Below, piece after piece: positions 25,102 to 34,306 of a DNA stretch of 64,000 nucleotides. This DNA comes from Oscillospiraceae bacterium (lineage in GTDB: Bacteria > Bacillota > Clostridia > Oscillospirales > Acutalibacteraceae), in NCBI GenBank assembly GCA_031262985.1, contig JAISGQ010000002.1, positions 1 to 64,000 of the forward strand. Direction: 5' to 3'. The position numbers and the translations under genes were made by a program. Under the pieces are notes generated by a model. That model had not been told where the DNA came from. It searched no databases and saw only the letters and a list, made by a program, of their open reading frames with translations. How positions within the stretch are numbered: the stretch's first letter is position 1; every line of letters begins with the position of its first letter.

Positions 25102-26475
25102 TTATCCTTGCCCCTCGGGAGAGTAGTCGGAAGGCGAAAGGTTATCCCTCGCATACTCGAACTCCTCGCCCTTCGGCTCGTAGCTCTCGCCGTTATATGA
25201 GTAAATGGTTGTTCCTCTTATATTCTCATAATCAATTGACATCATCCACTCATCATTATACAGCGTACAGTCGAATACAATGTCGTACCAGTTGGAATCT
25301 CCCTTCACAAAGCTGTAATCGTTGTCGTAATAATAGGTATTGTTAAGATATATCCCCTCTTTGAATATATTTGTAAAGTAGCCCGCTTTTTTCGTCAGCA
25401 AATTTACATCAATCTGAGTCCTTTGACCGTAAACCGTCGTTTCGTACAATATTTCATCTATAAAATCGCCGTTTAAATCAATCATGTGAATATATGTCAC
25501 AGGAGGAACACTCTCCGAGTAAATCAAATTATACTTCTTCTCGCCAAACTCATCTCTATTACCTTCATAAAACAGCAGTGTGGAGTGGTTAGCTTTATAC
25601 CATTCATTGGATATATTGAGTAAAACGCATAAATCATCGTTATAGCCAATATCTCCTCTTTTTGAAAAATTAGCGGTATAGGTTTCTACGTCTACATCCT
25701 CAAAAGACTTTATATTCGGATAATTCTCGAGTATTGACCGCAAATCAATTCCCTGACGCTCAAACTCATCAAAATCAATATTTCTTTGCCACCTCGGAAT
25801 CAATCCGTTTCGGTTGAGAGTATACCAATCGTCAATCTCTTTTGACTTCAGCTCAGACATATAGGCGTCGTACTCCTCTTCGTCTGAGCTTTTGCCGCCG
25901 ATAAAATATTCCGTCTTGTAGCCGTCGGAATCGGTGTGATTCACATTCTTTGCAAACTCGGTGTACTGCACATCAGTTTCTCCGAAAATCAGCCTCGCGT
26001 GTGTTTCGTATGATTGATTATCCGATTCTGATATCGTGCAGCGAACCGTTCCGTCCTCGTAAATATCGTAAAGCGAATTCAGCTCATAACCGTAAACCTT
26101 GTTGTTTTCAAAATGAAAAATCAGCTTGCACGGATACACAGGATTATTGTAAGAGGCGTAAGAGGGTGAGCCGGCAACTACCGCCTCGGACACTCCGTCG
26201 CCGTCCATATCAATAAAAGAAAATAGAATCTCGTCGTCTTCATAGTAGAAATGTTCTTCAAAATAGTAGAAATGTTCTTCAAACCAGTCACTTAGCAGCA
26301 TCTCCTTTTTGTCGGAGACGGCAAGGAAGGGTTTTTCGTTTCTGAGAACCTTTTGGTACTCGGAAACCGACCTTCCTTCATTTGAAAAGTCCGCCGTAAT
26401 TAAAGCATAGCAGGATAACCCGATAAGTGCCGCAGACAGCACAATACATATTCCGATATATATATATTTACGCAC
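25102..26475 (-). CDS. Membrane-anchored secreted protein with EF-hand-like motifs
   Basis: About 457 residues from GTG at 26475, spaced correctly from GGAGG; the longer frame from 26508 starts upstream of that site. One N-terminal membrane or signal segment (about 5-26, with an LSCYA stretch) precedes an acidic Tyr-rich extracellular region. Motifs DMDGDGVSE and DLNGDFIDE resemble calcium-loop repeats seen in FG-GAP/VCBS-like proteins. A 21-bp tandem duplication (26241-26282) repeats FEEHFYY. Family not recognised. Confidence 0.7.
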   Translation of the reverse strand: MRKYIYIGICIVLSAALIGLSCYALITADFSNEGRSVSEYQKVLRNEKPFLAVSDKKEMLLSDWFEEHFYYFEEHFYYEDDEILFSFIDMDGDGVSEAVVAGSPSYASYNNPVYPCKLIFHFENNKVYGYELNSLYDIYEDGTVRCTISESDNQSYETHARLIFGETDVQYTEFAKNVNHTDSDGYKTEYFIGGKSSDEEEYDAYMSELKSKEIDDWYTLNRNGLIPRWQRNIDFDEFERQGIDLRSILENYPNIKSFEDVDVETYTANFSKRGDIGYNDDLCVLLNISNEWYKANHSTLLFYEGNRDEFGEKKYNLIYSESVPPVTYIHMIDLNGDFIDEILYETTVYGQRTQIDVNLLTKKAGYFTNIFKEGIYLNNTYYYDNDYSFVKGDSNWYDIVFDCTLYNDEWMMSIDYENIRGTTIYSYNGESYEPKGEEFEYARDNLSPSDYSPEGQG

Positions 26476-26687
26476 AGTAACCACGCCTCCTTTTTTACAT
26501 AATATCACTATATGGAGATATTTGTCAACTGCTCCCGCAGAAAAAACACAAAGGAGATTGTCAAGTGAAATCTACTCGTTTTAGGGTAAATTTTTCCTCT
26601 TGTTTTTTATACACAATGCACATACAATACAGTTCGGATTTAACGAATATTTGCTTTATCCTTCCTTTTTTGCATGGTTACTCCACT

Positions 26688-26798
26688 GTTTCAACATGGT
26701 TTTCCACATAAAAAAGCCTATTACATCAAAATTTATCCCCCTTTTCAACATAGTTTTCCACTGAATATTAACATCCTATTTGAAATTTTTGTGGAAAT
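26688..26798. promoter_or_regulatory. Cluster of DnaA-box-like nonamers
   Basis: TTTTCCACA (26700-26708) matches TTWTNCACA exactly. TTTTCAACA (26742-26750), TTTTCCACT (26754-26762) and the complement of ATTTCCACA (26790-26798) each differ by one base. The pair TTTCAACATGGTTTTCCAC / TTTCAACATAGTTTTCCAC is a direct repeat at a 54-bp distance. AT-rich DNA follows. Confidence 0.35.
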
Positions 26799-26928
26799 AC
26801 AAATTTTTTAAAGGTTTACATAAGAAGTTTTTACTGCCGTTTTTTTAACCTCACAGGGAGAAATTGTTTGATTTTTTTCGTCCAATTTTGTAATTTAAAT
26901 TTAACTGAAAGTAATATCGGGCGAAAAA

Positions 26929-26979
26929 ACTGAATTTTAGTTATGACACTGAATATCATAACTAAAATTCAGTTTTTTT
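26929..26979. terminator. Perfect 18-bp bidirectional terminator
   Basis: ACTGAATTTTAGTTATGA and its exact complement, a 9-nt loop, T-runs on both sides. On the minus strand it would end the phosphohexomutase transcript after a long 3' region through the repeat. Confidence 0.8.
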
Positions 26980-27204
26980 GAGATTTGGGGGATTGTCTGC
27001 GGTGGTTTATGAGGTTGATTTAGGAGTTTAAGATAGGGGTGTTTTTTAAACGATAAACGATAGAGGTGCTTCGCCATTGACTACAGGAGTGTTTGAAGGA
27101 GACCCTATAGGTCGCACGGTGAGCTGTTTATGGGAAATTTCCAATTAGAGCTTCATTCCCTCCTATGCGTTTTGACGATAGAGGTGCTTCGCCATTAACT
27201 ACAG

Positions 27205-27445
27205 GAGTGTTTGTATGAGACCCTATAGGTCGCACGGCAACCTATACAGGGGAACCCCCGACGAGGGTTCCCCTGCGGAAAAAATGTCCTTAGGGACATT
27301 TTTTCCTACCCCCTCCTGCGTTTTTCTGACGATTAGAGAGTTTCGCCCTCTGCGGAGGGCGAGTCAGGGCTCTGCCCTAACAACCCGCAAGCCTTTAAAA
27401 AGGCTTGACCTAAATTTTGCCTCCTTGGCAACGGATTTTAGTCGG
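27205..27445 (+). repeat. Multi-hairpin repeat, copy 2
   Basis: Same hairpin order as copy 1, uninterrupted, ending TTGGCAACGGATTTTAG immediately beside the phosphohexomutase stop codon. A partial tandem copy of its left part lies at about 27100-27175. Confidence 0.8.
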
Positions 27446-27448
27446 ATG

Positions 27449-28975
27449 TTAATTTAAAAACTCCTCTACAGCCGTGAGCTTTAGCTTATCAAATGATTTG
27501 ATTGCGTTCATCAAAGCCGCCGCAAGCAGCTTGCAGCCGCCCTCCCGCTCACTCTCAAGATTGAGCGGCATAATCGGGTCGTGTACACTCAGGCGCAGGA
27601 GAAACCAGCCGTTCTCCCCCACCGTCACGCGAATTCCCTCGCGGTTGTCGTCCGCGATAATCCAGCCGTCCTGCGTGCCTGCGTACCGCTCCAGCTCCCG
27701 TAGGACCTCTCCACCGTACTCCCCGAAATTCTCCGCCGCAATGGGAATACGAAGCTCCATTTCCTCAAGCGGGACAGGGAGCGATGAGGTGAGGCTGTCG
27801 AGTGTTTTGCCCTCCCCCTCCTGCCGCAGTTTTGCGAAGGTGATGATAATTTTCGTCACAAGATACGCGCCGTCGTCGAGGAAGTAATTCTCCCTGAGTG
27901 CCGCGTGACCGCTCGTCTCGATAGCGAGAGGACAGTCCTCCCCCGCCTTGTTAAGCTCGATTGCCTTGTTGATGACATTCCTGTAGCCGCGCCTGTACCT
28001 GTAGTGCTTCCCGCCAAGTGTACCCTCAATAAACTCCTTCAAACCAGCCGAGGTAGTGGAGTCGGTCACTATTGTCGCACCCTTATTATCCTCCAGTACA
28101 ATAGCCGCCGAGAGGGCGATAAGGCGGTTTCTGTTAATCTCCTCGCCTGTTCGGTCTACCGCTCCGGCTCTATCCACATCGGTGTCGAATATTACCCCCA
28201 AGTCGCTTTCGGAGGAGATAACCGCGCGTGTAATCGCCGCCATTGCCTCCTTATCCTCGGGGTTCGGGATGTGGTTCGGGAACATTCCGTCAGGCTCGAG
28301 AAAGTAGCTCCCCGACACGTCCGCGCCTAGAGGGCTTAGTACTTTCCCCGCGTAGAAGCCGCCCGCGCCGTTTCCCGCGTCCACGGCAATCTTGAAGCCG
28401 GAGAGCGGTTTGTGGTAATCGGCGGCGTTTACCTCCCGCTTGATAAGCTCGCGCAGACGCTCGGAGTACTTGTCCATGTAGTTGATTGGGACGCACTCGC
28501 CTCCGCCTACTGCGGGAGGGGTCTCCCCTCTGTCGCAGCGAGAGAGTATGTCGGAGATGTCCTCCCCCTCCAAGCCGCCCTCGGGAGTGAAGAATTTCAG
28601 CCCGTTTCGGTTGTAGGGGTGGTGGCTCGCGGTTATTTGAATTGCTCCGTCGAGCTTCTCGTCGAGTGTAATCATGAACATCGACGGTGTGGAGGACAGT
28701 CCGCTGTCAAGCACGGACGCGCCTGCCTCTGTAATTGAATGTATCGCCGCGGCTTTGATTCTCTTTGCTGAAATTCTGCTGTCGTGACCCACCGCAAGGC
28801 GAAGGGAGGCGGGGGATTTGCCTGTCTTTTCCGAAAGCCACAGGAGAAAGCCGCTCACTATGGCGCGGCACACCTCATCGGTGAGGTTGACGTGCTGCCC
28901 CTCTACTCCCTCGCTGGCTACGCCCCTTATGTCTGTGCCGCTTTTGAATTTGCCGTAAATGCTGTTGCTGTGCAA
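27449..28975 (-). CDS. Phosphohexomutase (phosphomannomutase/phosphoglucomutase family)
   Basis: 508 residues, cytosolic, alpha-D-phosphohexomutase fold. The active-site phosphoserine loop TASHHPYNRNG is near residue 114-124, the metal loop DTDVDRAG near 264-271 and the sugar-specificity loop ETSGHAA near 357-363; the C-terminal phosphate-binding domain contains DDNREGIRV. It interconverts hexose 1- and 6-phosphates; Man versus Glc preference is not clear from this. The start codon is TTG at 28975, spaced 7 nt from GAGGAGG. Monocistronic. Confidence 0.92.
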   Translation of the reverse strand: MHSNSIYGKFKSGTDIRGVASEGVEGQHVNLTDEVCRAIVSGFLLWLSEKTGKSPASLRLAVGHDSRISAKRIKAAAIHSITEAGASVLDSGLSSTPSMFMITLDEKLDGAIQITASHHPYNRNGLKFFTPEGGLEGEDISDILSRCDRGETPPAVGGGECVPINYMDKYSERLRELIKREVNAADYHKPLSGFKIAVDAGNGAGGFYAGKVLSPLGADVSGSYFLEPDGMFPNHIPNPEDKEAMAAITRAVISSESDLGVIFDTDVDRAGAVDRTGEEINRNRLIALSAAIVLEDNKGATIVTDSTTSAGLKEFIEGTLGGKHYRYRRGYRNVINKAIELNKAGEDCPLAIETSGHAALRENYFLDDGAYLVTKIIITFAKLRQEGEGKTLDSLTSSLPVPLEEMELRIPIAAENFGEYGGEVLRELERYAGTQDGWIIADDNREGIRVTVGENGWFLLRLSVHDPIMPLNLESEREGGCKLLAAALMNAIKSFDKLKLTAVEEFLN

Positions 28976-29078
28976 AATATTTCCTCCTCATTTGATGTTA
29001 TGTAGTATATAGGTGCGGGAGGCGCATTATGCCGCTTCCGCATTTATTGCTCTGAAACAACACCAATTCCCATCTATA

Positions 29079-29447
29079 TTATTGACGCCCGTGTTCCCAT
29101 AAAACCTCACCGGAAGAATTGTAGCCGCTATGAATTCTAAAAACAATGCCATCTCGATCCACCTTAACATAATAAACATCGCCTTTTATATCTTTTACTA
29201 TTACATCCATACTTCCATCTATACTACTACTTTCAATTCGAATTTCTGCAATTTGTTTTCCTCCTGCCCTATCAAGTTTTCTCGCAAAGGCTCTGCATTT
29301 ATACTCATCAAAACCTGCTTCTCTGCCAATGTCATACAGAATTATCTTTGTGTTTCTCTCAAGAGTAACCGGATCGGGTTCTTCTTCACATGAAGCGAAA
29401 GCAAATATAAGTAAAAGGACACACACTGACATAATAAGTTTTTTCAT
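29079..29447 (-). CDS. Small lipoprotein, tandem paralogue 1
   Basis: 122 residues with a lipoprotein signal (LLLIFAFASC). After it comes a small acidic domain containing TKIILYDIGREAGFDE and VKDIKGDVYYVKV. One of three near-identical tandem genes repeating every 387 bp on the minus strand. No family is recognised. The domain has the size and strand pattern of a PepSY/DUF4377-like fold, but I would not assign it. Confidence 0.75.
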   Translation of the reverse strand: MKKLIMSVCVLLLIFAFASCEEEPDPVTLERNTKIILYDIGREAGFDEYKCRAFARKLDRAGGKQIAEIRIESSSIDGSMDVIVKDIKGDVYYVKVDRDGIVFRIHSGYNSSGEVLWEHGRQ

Positions 29448-29465
29448 AATACAAGCTCCTCTCTC

Positions 29466-29834
29466 TTATTGAAAACCTTCTTGCCATAAAATTTCACCAC
29501 GGCGATTATCTTTGTAAATTCTAAAAACAGATTTATACTCATTTGCTATGACGTAATAAACATCCCCCTTGATATCTTTTACTATTACATCAACACTTCC
29601 ATTCACACTACTACGTTCAACTCGAATTTCTGCAATTTGTTCCCCCCCTGCCAGATCAAACTTTCTCGCAAAGGCTTTGCAATCATCCTCATCAAAACCT
29701 GCTTCTCTGCCAATGTCATACAGAATTATCTTTGTGTTTCTCTCAAGAGTAACCAAGTCGGGTTCTTCTTCCGCACATGAAGCGAAAGCAAAGATAAGTA
29801 AAAAGATACACACCGACATAATAAGTTTTTTCAT
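29466..29834 (-). CDS. Small lipoprotein, tandem paralogue 2
   Basis: 122 residues, closest to paralogue 1 (same lipobox and IILYDIGREAGFDE core). The 18-bp gap between genes includes an AGAGAGGAGCTTGTATT ribosome-binding segment identical in every unit. Likely co-transcribed with both neighbours. Confidence 0.75.
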   Translation of the reverse strand: MKKLIMSVCIFLLIFAFASCAEEEPDLVTLERNTKIILYDIGREAGFDEDDCKAFARKFDLAGGEQIAEIRVERSSVNGSVDVIVKDIKGDVYYVIANEYKSVFRIYKDNRRGEILWQEGFQ

Positions 29835-29852
29835 AATACAAGCTCCTCTCTC

Positions 29853-30236
29853 TTATTGAAAACCTCTGTGCCACAAAATTTCTCCATCACGATTATCTTT
29901 GTGAATTCTAAAAACAAGATCATCTTTATCCACCTTTACGTAATAAACATCGCCCTTTATATCCTTGACTGTTGCATCAAAACTTCCATTCGATTTGAGA
30001 ACTACTATCTCAATTTCAGCGATTTCCTTGCATCCTGCCATATCAATATACTCGGAAAAATACTTACATCTGTTCCAATCAAAGCCTACAGCATCGCCAA
30101 TAGTGTCATGAACTATTACCGTATTAATTTGAATCGTTACTGTATCCGGCTTCCTTGGTGGTTCTTCTTTTCTCTCGCATGAAGCAAAACCAAAGATAAG
30201 CAAAATTACACACACCGACATAATAAGTTTTTTCAT
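29853..30236 (-). CDS. Small lipoprotein, tandem paralogue 3
   Basis: 127 residues. Same signal and C-terminus as paralogues 1 and 2, but the middle has diverged (NTVIVHDTIGDAVGFDWNR), so it is the older copy or the one under different selection. First gene of the array in transcription order. Confidence 0.75.
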   Translation of the reverse strand: MKKLIMSVCVILLIFGFASCERKEEPPRKPDTVTIQINTVIVHDTIGDAVGFDWNRCKYFSEYIDMAGCKEIAEIEIVVLKSNGSFDATVKDIKGDVYYVKVDKDDLVFRIHKDNRDGEILWHRGFQ

Positions 30237-30239
30237 AAT

Positions 30240-30345
30240 ACAAGCTCCTCTCTCTTATTGAAAACCTCTGTGCCACAAAATTTCACCGTTGCGATTATTT
30301 TTTGAATTCTCAGGACAGAACCATATTTATCCTCTCCTGTGCCTA
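30240..30345 (-). pseudogene. Remnant of a fourth lipoprotein copy
   Basis: The minus strand carries the last ~60 bp of the lipoprotein gene (GGTGAAATTTTGTGGCACAG, then stop) with a one-base deletion that shifts the frame, preceded by unrelated DNA. The repeated intergenic segment follows, so the array once had at least four units. Confidence 0.7.
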
Positions 30346-30614
30346 TAATTATAGCGGCTTTCCACTCATAACACAATACGCAATATGCAGTAAGCAATAT
30401 GCCGTTTTTCTACTCTATTCAACTATATGTATTATTTTTGTAAAAGAACGGCGTTATATATTGTGTTTTGATTTAGATTATGATATAGTAAATACAGTTA
30501 AATTAAATTGCAAATTATGGGTATTTCCCTCTCTTAAAAATATTTTGAAAGGAGATATTTTTCCTTTTTCAGGATGTATCCCCCGCTGACTAAGGATTAA
30601 TTTTATAGGCTGTA
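30346..30614. other. Intergenic region before the nuclease pair
   Basis: AT-rich, with a CAATACGCAATATGCAGTAAG near-tandem repeat (30370-30400) and a GAAAGGA/TCCTTTTTC hairpin (30548-30571). No ORF or clear promoter. Confidence 0.5.
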
Positions 30615-31745
30615 ATGAAAACTGTTAAGATTCTTCATACAGGAGATTTTCACCTCGGTTCGCTGTTCACCTCCACTCCTCAGGTAGCTAACCGCAGGAA
30701 AATAGATCAGCTCACTGTTTTCAAAAACATAATTGAGCTTACGGATAAGCAGAAAACTGAGGTTCTGCTTATCGCGGGCGACTTGTTCGACTCCATCAAG
30801 GTTGAGAGCGACCTCCTCACCGAGGTCAAGGAGATATTCGCCCTGTGCGACGCTGAGATTTTCATCTCCCCCGGCAACCACGACCCCGCCACTCACGACT
30901 CCTACTACCTCACCGAGGAGTGGCCGGAAAATGTGCATATATTTAAGTCCGCCCTCGAATGTATTGAGTTGCCGGAAAAGAATGTGTGCATATGGGGAGC
31001 GGCATTTGAGCGGCGTTTCCAGCTCGAGTCGCTGCTGACAGATGTCACCCTCGATTCCTCCAAAATCAACATTCTCGTAATGCACGGGGAGCTTATAAAC
31101 TCCGCGAATGAGGAGAGCCACTACAACCCGATTCTCCGCGAGAAGCTGCTGTCGGCGGGCTTTGAGTACGCCGCCTTAGGTCACAAACACACCGCCGCGC
31201 TCTTTAAAAACGGCGAGGAGCAGTACGCCTACTGCGGAGTTCCTGAAGGACGCGGATTTGACGAGCAGGGCGTTTGCGGCGTGTACTCAGGCAATGTGTC
31301 GAAGAATTTCGCCTATATGGAGTTTATTCCGACCTCCACCCGAAAATATCTTTCCGATACTGTAGATGTGTCGGGCTGTTCCTCTGTCAACGAGTTCTCC
31401 ACAGCTATCCTCACTCTGCTCAAGACGCGCCACGGTGAGGATTTCGCGGACAATCTCTACGACCTGACGCTTCAGGGAGGACTGCCTGAGGGCGTGATGA
31501 TTGACGGACCGCTCCTCACCGCAAGCCTGTCTGAAAAGCTTCATTTTGTGAGGATTACCGACACGACCTCCACTGAGCTTGATATTGACCTGCTGGTTCG
31601 CGATACCTCGCTCAAGGGTGCGTTCGCGCGGACAATCTCCAGCCGTATGCAAAAGGACGAAAAGAACAGAGATAAATATCTCCGCGCGTTGCTGTTTGGT
31701 ATCAGAGCATTTGACGGTGAGGTGAAAATAAATGAGGATAATTGA
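30615..31745 (+). CDS. SbcD/YhaO-like metallophosphoesterase
   Basis: 376 residues. Calcineurin-like nuclease motifs are all present: HTGDFHLGS (9-17), AGDLFDS, SPGNHDP, LVMHGE and ALGHKH. With the downstream SMC-like ATPase it probably forms a DNA-end-processing or repair complex of the SbcCD/YhaO-YhaN type. The ribosome-binding site is weak. It overlaps the next gene by 14 nt. Confidence 0.92.
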   Translation: MKTVKILHTGDFHLGSLFTSTPQVANRRKIDQLTVFKNIIELTDKQKTEVLLIAGDLFDSIKVESDLLTEVKEIFALCDAEIFISPGNHDPATHDSYYLTEEWPENVHIFKSALECIELPEKNVCIWGAAFERRFQLESLLTDVTLDSSKINILVMHGELINSANEESHYNPILREKLLSAGFEYAALGHKHTAALFKNGEEQYAYCGVPEGRGFDEQGVCGVYSGNVSKNFAYMEFIPTSTRKYLSDTVDVSGCSSVNEFSTAILTLLKTRHGEDFADNLYDLTLQGGLPEGVMIDGPLLTASLSEKLHFVRITDTTSTELDIDLLVRDTSLKGAFARTISSRMQKDEKNRDKYLRALLFGIRAFDGEVKINEDN

Positions 31746-34116
31746 GATTTACATAAAGAATTTCGGCAAGCTAAGCGACTTTAAGATTATCCCCGGCAAC
31801 GGAGTTAATATAATTTTCGGAGAGAACGAGTCTGGCAAATCCACTGTCATGGCGTTTTTCAAGTCCATGCTCTATGGACTTGGAAAGGGAGACGCGCGAA
31901 AGAAATACCTGCCGTGGAGCGGAGCTGTAGCCTCGGGTATTCTCACTCTCGAATGTGACGGAAAGCTGTACTCCCTCTCGCGTGTGTTTGGCACGACAAA
32001 GGCTCTCGACAAGGTGGAGCTTTGGTGCAAGACTACGGGGGAGCAGGTCTCCCTGTCGGATAAGACTGAACCAGGTGAGTTCCTGCTCGGCATAAATGAG
32101 ATGTCGTTTGTCAACTCCGTATTTATCGGTCAGCTAAGCCCCGAAATCACGGGGAGCAACGACGAGATTCTGGCAAGGATGCTCAATCTCGCCTCCACAG
32201 GAGATGAAAGTGCCTCCCGCACGGAGATTGAGGGGCGTCTGACTGAGGCGTCGGCTGGTATTCACTCCAAACGCGCCAATGCCATACTCCCGAAGCTCGA
32301 GGCGGAACGCTCCAAACTGCTTGAGGAGCGGCTGGTTGTGGTCGATAAGATAAAAGCGGTGGAAACTCTCCGCAACGAGATTGCGGAGATTACCGCCGAA
32401 CGCGCCGATTTGAGCGGCAAGATAGAAAAACTCGGTGAGATTGAATCGGTTATCGTGAGCAGGAAACGCCTCGCGGAGCTTGAAAAGCTCAAGGAGGCGA
32501 AGTCCTCCCTCGACGCTACGGAGGCGAAATTCCGGCAGATTGACGAGACTATGTACGGCGACGGGCAGTCGGTGGACGGAGAATTTATAGACAAGCTCAG
32601 AGAACTCCTCGAGGGCTGCAACGCGCAGGATAACGTCATTAAGGTAAAGTCGGAGCAGCTGAGCAGCTCGGTGAGCAAGCTCGATTCGGTTGACCGCTCG
32701 AAGAAGCATATGTGGAAAATCATCAGGGAGCATGAGGACAAAATCACCCTCTCCCTTGAGGATTTTGAGGAGCTGGAGCAGGAGAAGCACGAGCTTGAAC
32801 GCGCCTTGGAGGAGAGGAAAAACGATTCACTCGAATCGCAGATTAAGCCGTCCTCCATTATTATCGCCACGCTCGTTACCATGGCTGTGTTTATACTCCT
32901 CGGGATTGTCGTTCCCTCCGTCATCTTCTACATACTCGCCGCGGTAGTCGGAATAGGCGTGGGTGTGTACTTCTATATGTCGATGAGCGGAAAAATCGCG
33001 AAGCCTCAGTTCCCCGAGGAGGAGAAACTGGCGGACGTACACGACGAAATACGAAACCTCAACCGCTCCTCGAGATGGATTCTCGACGATGTGGGAGTTC
33101 CCTCTCTCGCCGCGTTGCGTACTGAGGTGGACAACATGAACCGAACTGCCGACCTGATGGTCACGAATACGGAGAGGAAGGAAACTCTGACTAAGGAGTT
33201 GGAGGAGCTTCAAACGGAATTTGAGGCGCTCAAAGAGAACCTCCTCTCCCTGCTCCGCCCGTTCTTCGAAGATGTTACATACGCAAAGGCGGTCTCCATA
33301 ATCACAAGGCTCGACAAGCTCCAGCGCGAACACGCCGTTCTGAAGGTGCGGCTCGAGGCGGAGCAGTCCGCCTTCGCACTCGCTCTGGGCGAACGCGACT
33401 ACGACGCTCTGTTGACTGAGGAGGAGGAGCTACGCGCCTCGGCAGAGAGCCAGCCTCAGCTCCCCGATATGGAGCTGTCCGCTGTTGACGGAAAGAAGAA
33501 GGAGCTTGAGGCACTCCTTGAGGACGCCTCCACCAAGCTGACGAAGAAGGAGACGGAGCTTGAAATAGGCGGCACAAATCCGCAGGATGTGGAGGTCTAC
33601 AACGAGAAAATCAAGCTGCTCAAAGCGCGGATTACTCACTACGAATTTGAGTACGACGCGTTGCAGGAGGCTATCTCCGCGCTGGGCGAGGCGTTTGAGA
33701 CTATGCAGCGCGATTTCGGACCGATAATCAACTTCAAGGCGGGAAAGATTCTCGACCAGCTGACAGGAGGAAAGTATCCTTCCGTCTTTGTCAGTGAGCG
33801 GCTTATCCCTTCCGTGTCGGAGTCGCCCACAAGCTCTAATATACGCAGTTGTGCCTCCCTCAGCCTCGGCACTAACGACCAGATTTACCTCGCCATGCGG
33901 CTTGCTATAGCGACTATTCTGTCGGAGGAGCCGCTCCCCGTTCTCCTCGACGATGCGTTCGCACAGTACGACGACAAGCGACTGCTCGACGCGCTGTTCT
34001 TCATCTCCAAGGAGAGCGGGACGGAGATTGGACAGGCGATGATTTTCACCTGCCACAAGCGTGTCGCGGAGGCGGCGGCTGAGATTGGCGTGACTAATGC
34101 TGTCATTCAGATGTAG
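31732..34116 (+). CDS. YhaN-like SMC/SbcC-type ATPase with membrane hairpin
   Basis: 794 residues. Walker A GENESGKST lies near residue 33-41, long coiled coils span about 170-365 and 430-620, and two membrane segments sit in between (about 374-420). The C-terminal half-domain has the signature-like LSLGTNDQIYLAMR and Walker B PVLLDDAFAQYDD. The membrane hairpin in place of the zinc hook is the hallmark of YhaN rather than SbcC. Coupled to the nuclease gene by overlap. Confidence 0.9.
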   Translation: MRIIEIYIKNFGKLSDFKIIPGNGVNIIFGENESGKSTVMAFFKSMLYGLGKGDARKKYLPWSGAVASGILTLECDGKLYSLSRVFGTTKALDKVELWCKTTGEQVSLSDKTEPGEFLLGINEMSFVNSVFIGQLSPEITGSNDEILARMLNLASTGDESASRTEIEGRLTEASAGIHSKRANAILPKLEAERSKLLEERLVVVDKIKAVETLRNEIAEITAERADLSGKIEKLGEIESVIVSRKRLAELEKLKEAKSSLDATEAKFRQIDETMYGDGQSVDGEFIDKLRELLEGCNAQDNVIKVKSEQLSSSVSKLDSVDRSKKHMWKIIREHEDKITLSLEDFEELEQEKHELERALEERKNDSLESQIKPSSIIIATLVTMAVFILLGIVVPSVIFYILAAVVGIGVGVYFYMSMSGKIAKPQFPEEEKLADVHDEIRNLNRSSRWILDDVGVPSLAALRTEVDNMNRTADLMVTNTERKETLTKELEELQTEFEALKENLLSLLRPFFEDVTYAKAVSIITRLDKLQREHAVLKVRLEAEQSAFALALGERDYDALLTEEEELRASAESQPQLPDMELSAVDGKKKELEALLEDASTKLTKKETELEIGGTNPQDVEVYNEKIKLLKARITHYEFEYDALQEAISALGEAFETMQRDFGPIINFKAGKILDQLTGGKYPSVFVSERLIPSVSESPTSSNIRSCASLSLGTNDQIYLAMRLAIATILSEEPLPVLLDDAFAQYDDKRLLDALFFISKESGTEIGQAMIFTCHKRVAEAAAEIGVTNAVIQM

Positions 34117-34124
34117 TGGAAGAT

Positions 34125-34155
34125 AATGGGCTGTGCCGCAATGGCACAGCCCATT
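34125..34155 (+). terminator. Terminator after the YhaN-like gene
   Basis: AATGGGCTGTGCC/GGCACAGCCCATT, a 5-nt loop, T-rich tail. Confidence 0.8.
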
Positions 34156-34157
34156 TA

Positions 34158-34275
34158 TTTATCATTCATCACTTATCATTCATCATTTTTCATTTAAGCT
34201 AAAGTGATACTTTTATCGCCTGCAAAACAGACAATTTCAATGAAGAATGATAAATGATGAGTGATGAATGATGAA
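34158..34275. repeat. ATCATTC heptamer palindrome
   Basis: The left arm ATCATTCATCACTTATCATT (34158-34192) and the right arm (about 34238-34273) are long inverted complements built of ATCATTC/GAATGAT heptamers. The loop includes AAGTGATACTTTTATC. A related run lies at 15941-15975. Confidence 0.7.
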
Positions 34276-34306
34276 TTTTTTCCTCAATACCCCTGACAAG
34301 GAGGAA

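Larger units (their letters stand above)
26476..27448. other. Long gene-free region with DnaA-like boxes, terminator and repeat
   Basis: 973 bp without a believable ORF. From left to right it holds an AT-rich stretch with DnaA-box-like nonamers (26688-26800), a perfect hairpin (26929-26979), a duplicated ~38-bp segment (about 27057-27095 and 27174-27214) and multi-hairpin repeat copy 2. Confidence 0.7.

Noticed and set aside
26640..26980. Chromosome replication origin
   Set aside because: DnaA-like boxes exist, but dnaA, dnaN, rpmH and other origin neighbours are absent; kept only as a weak regulatory candidate.
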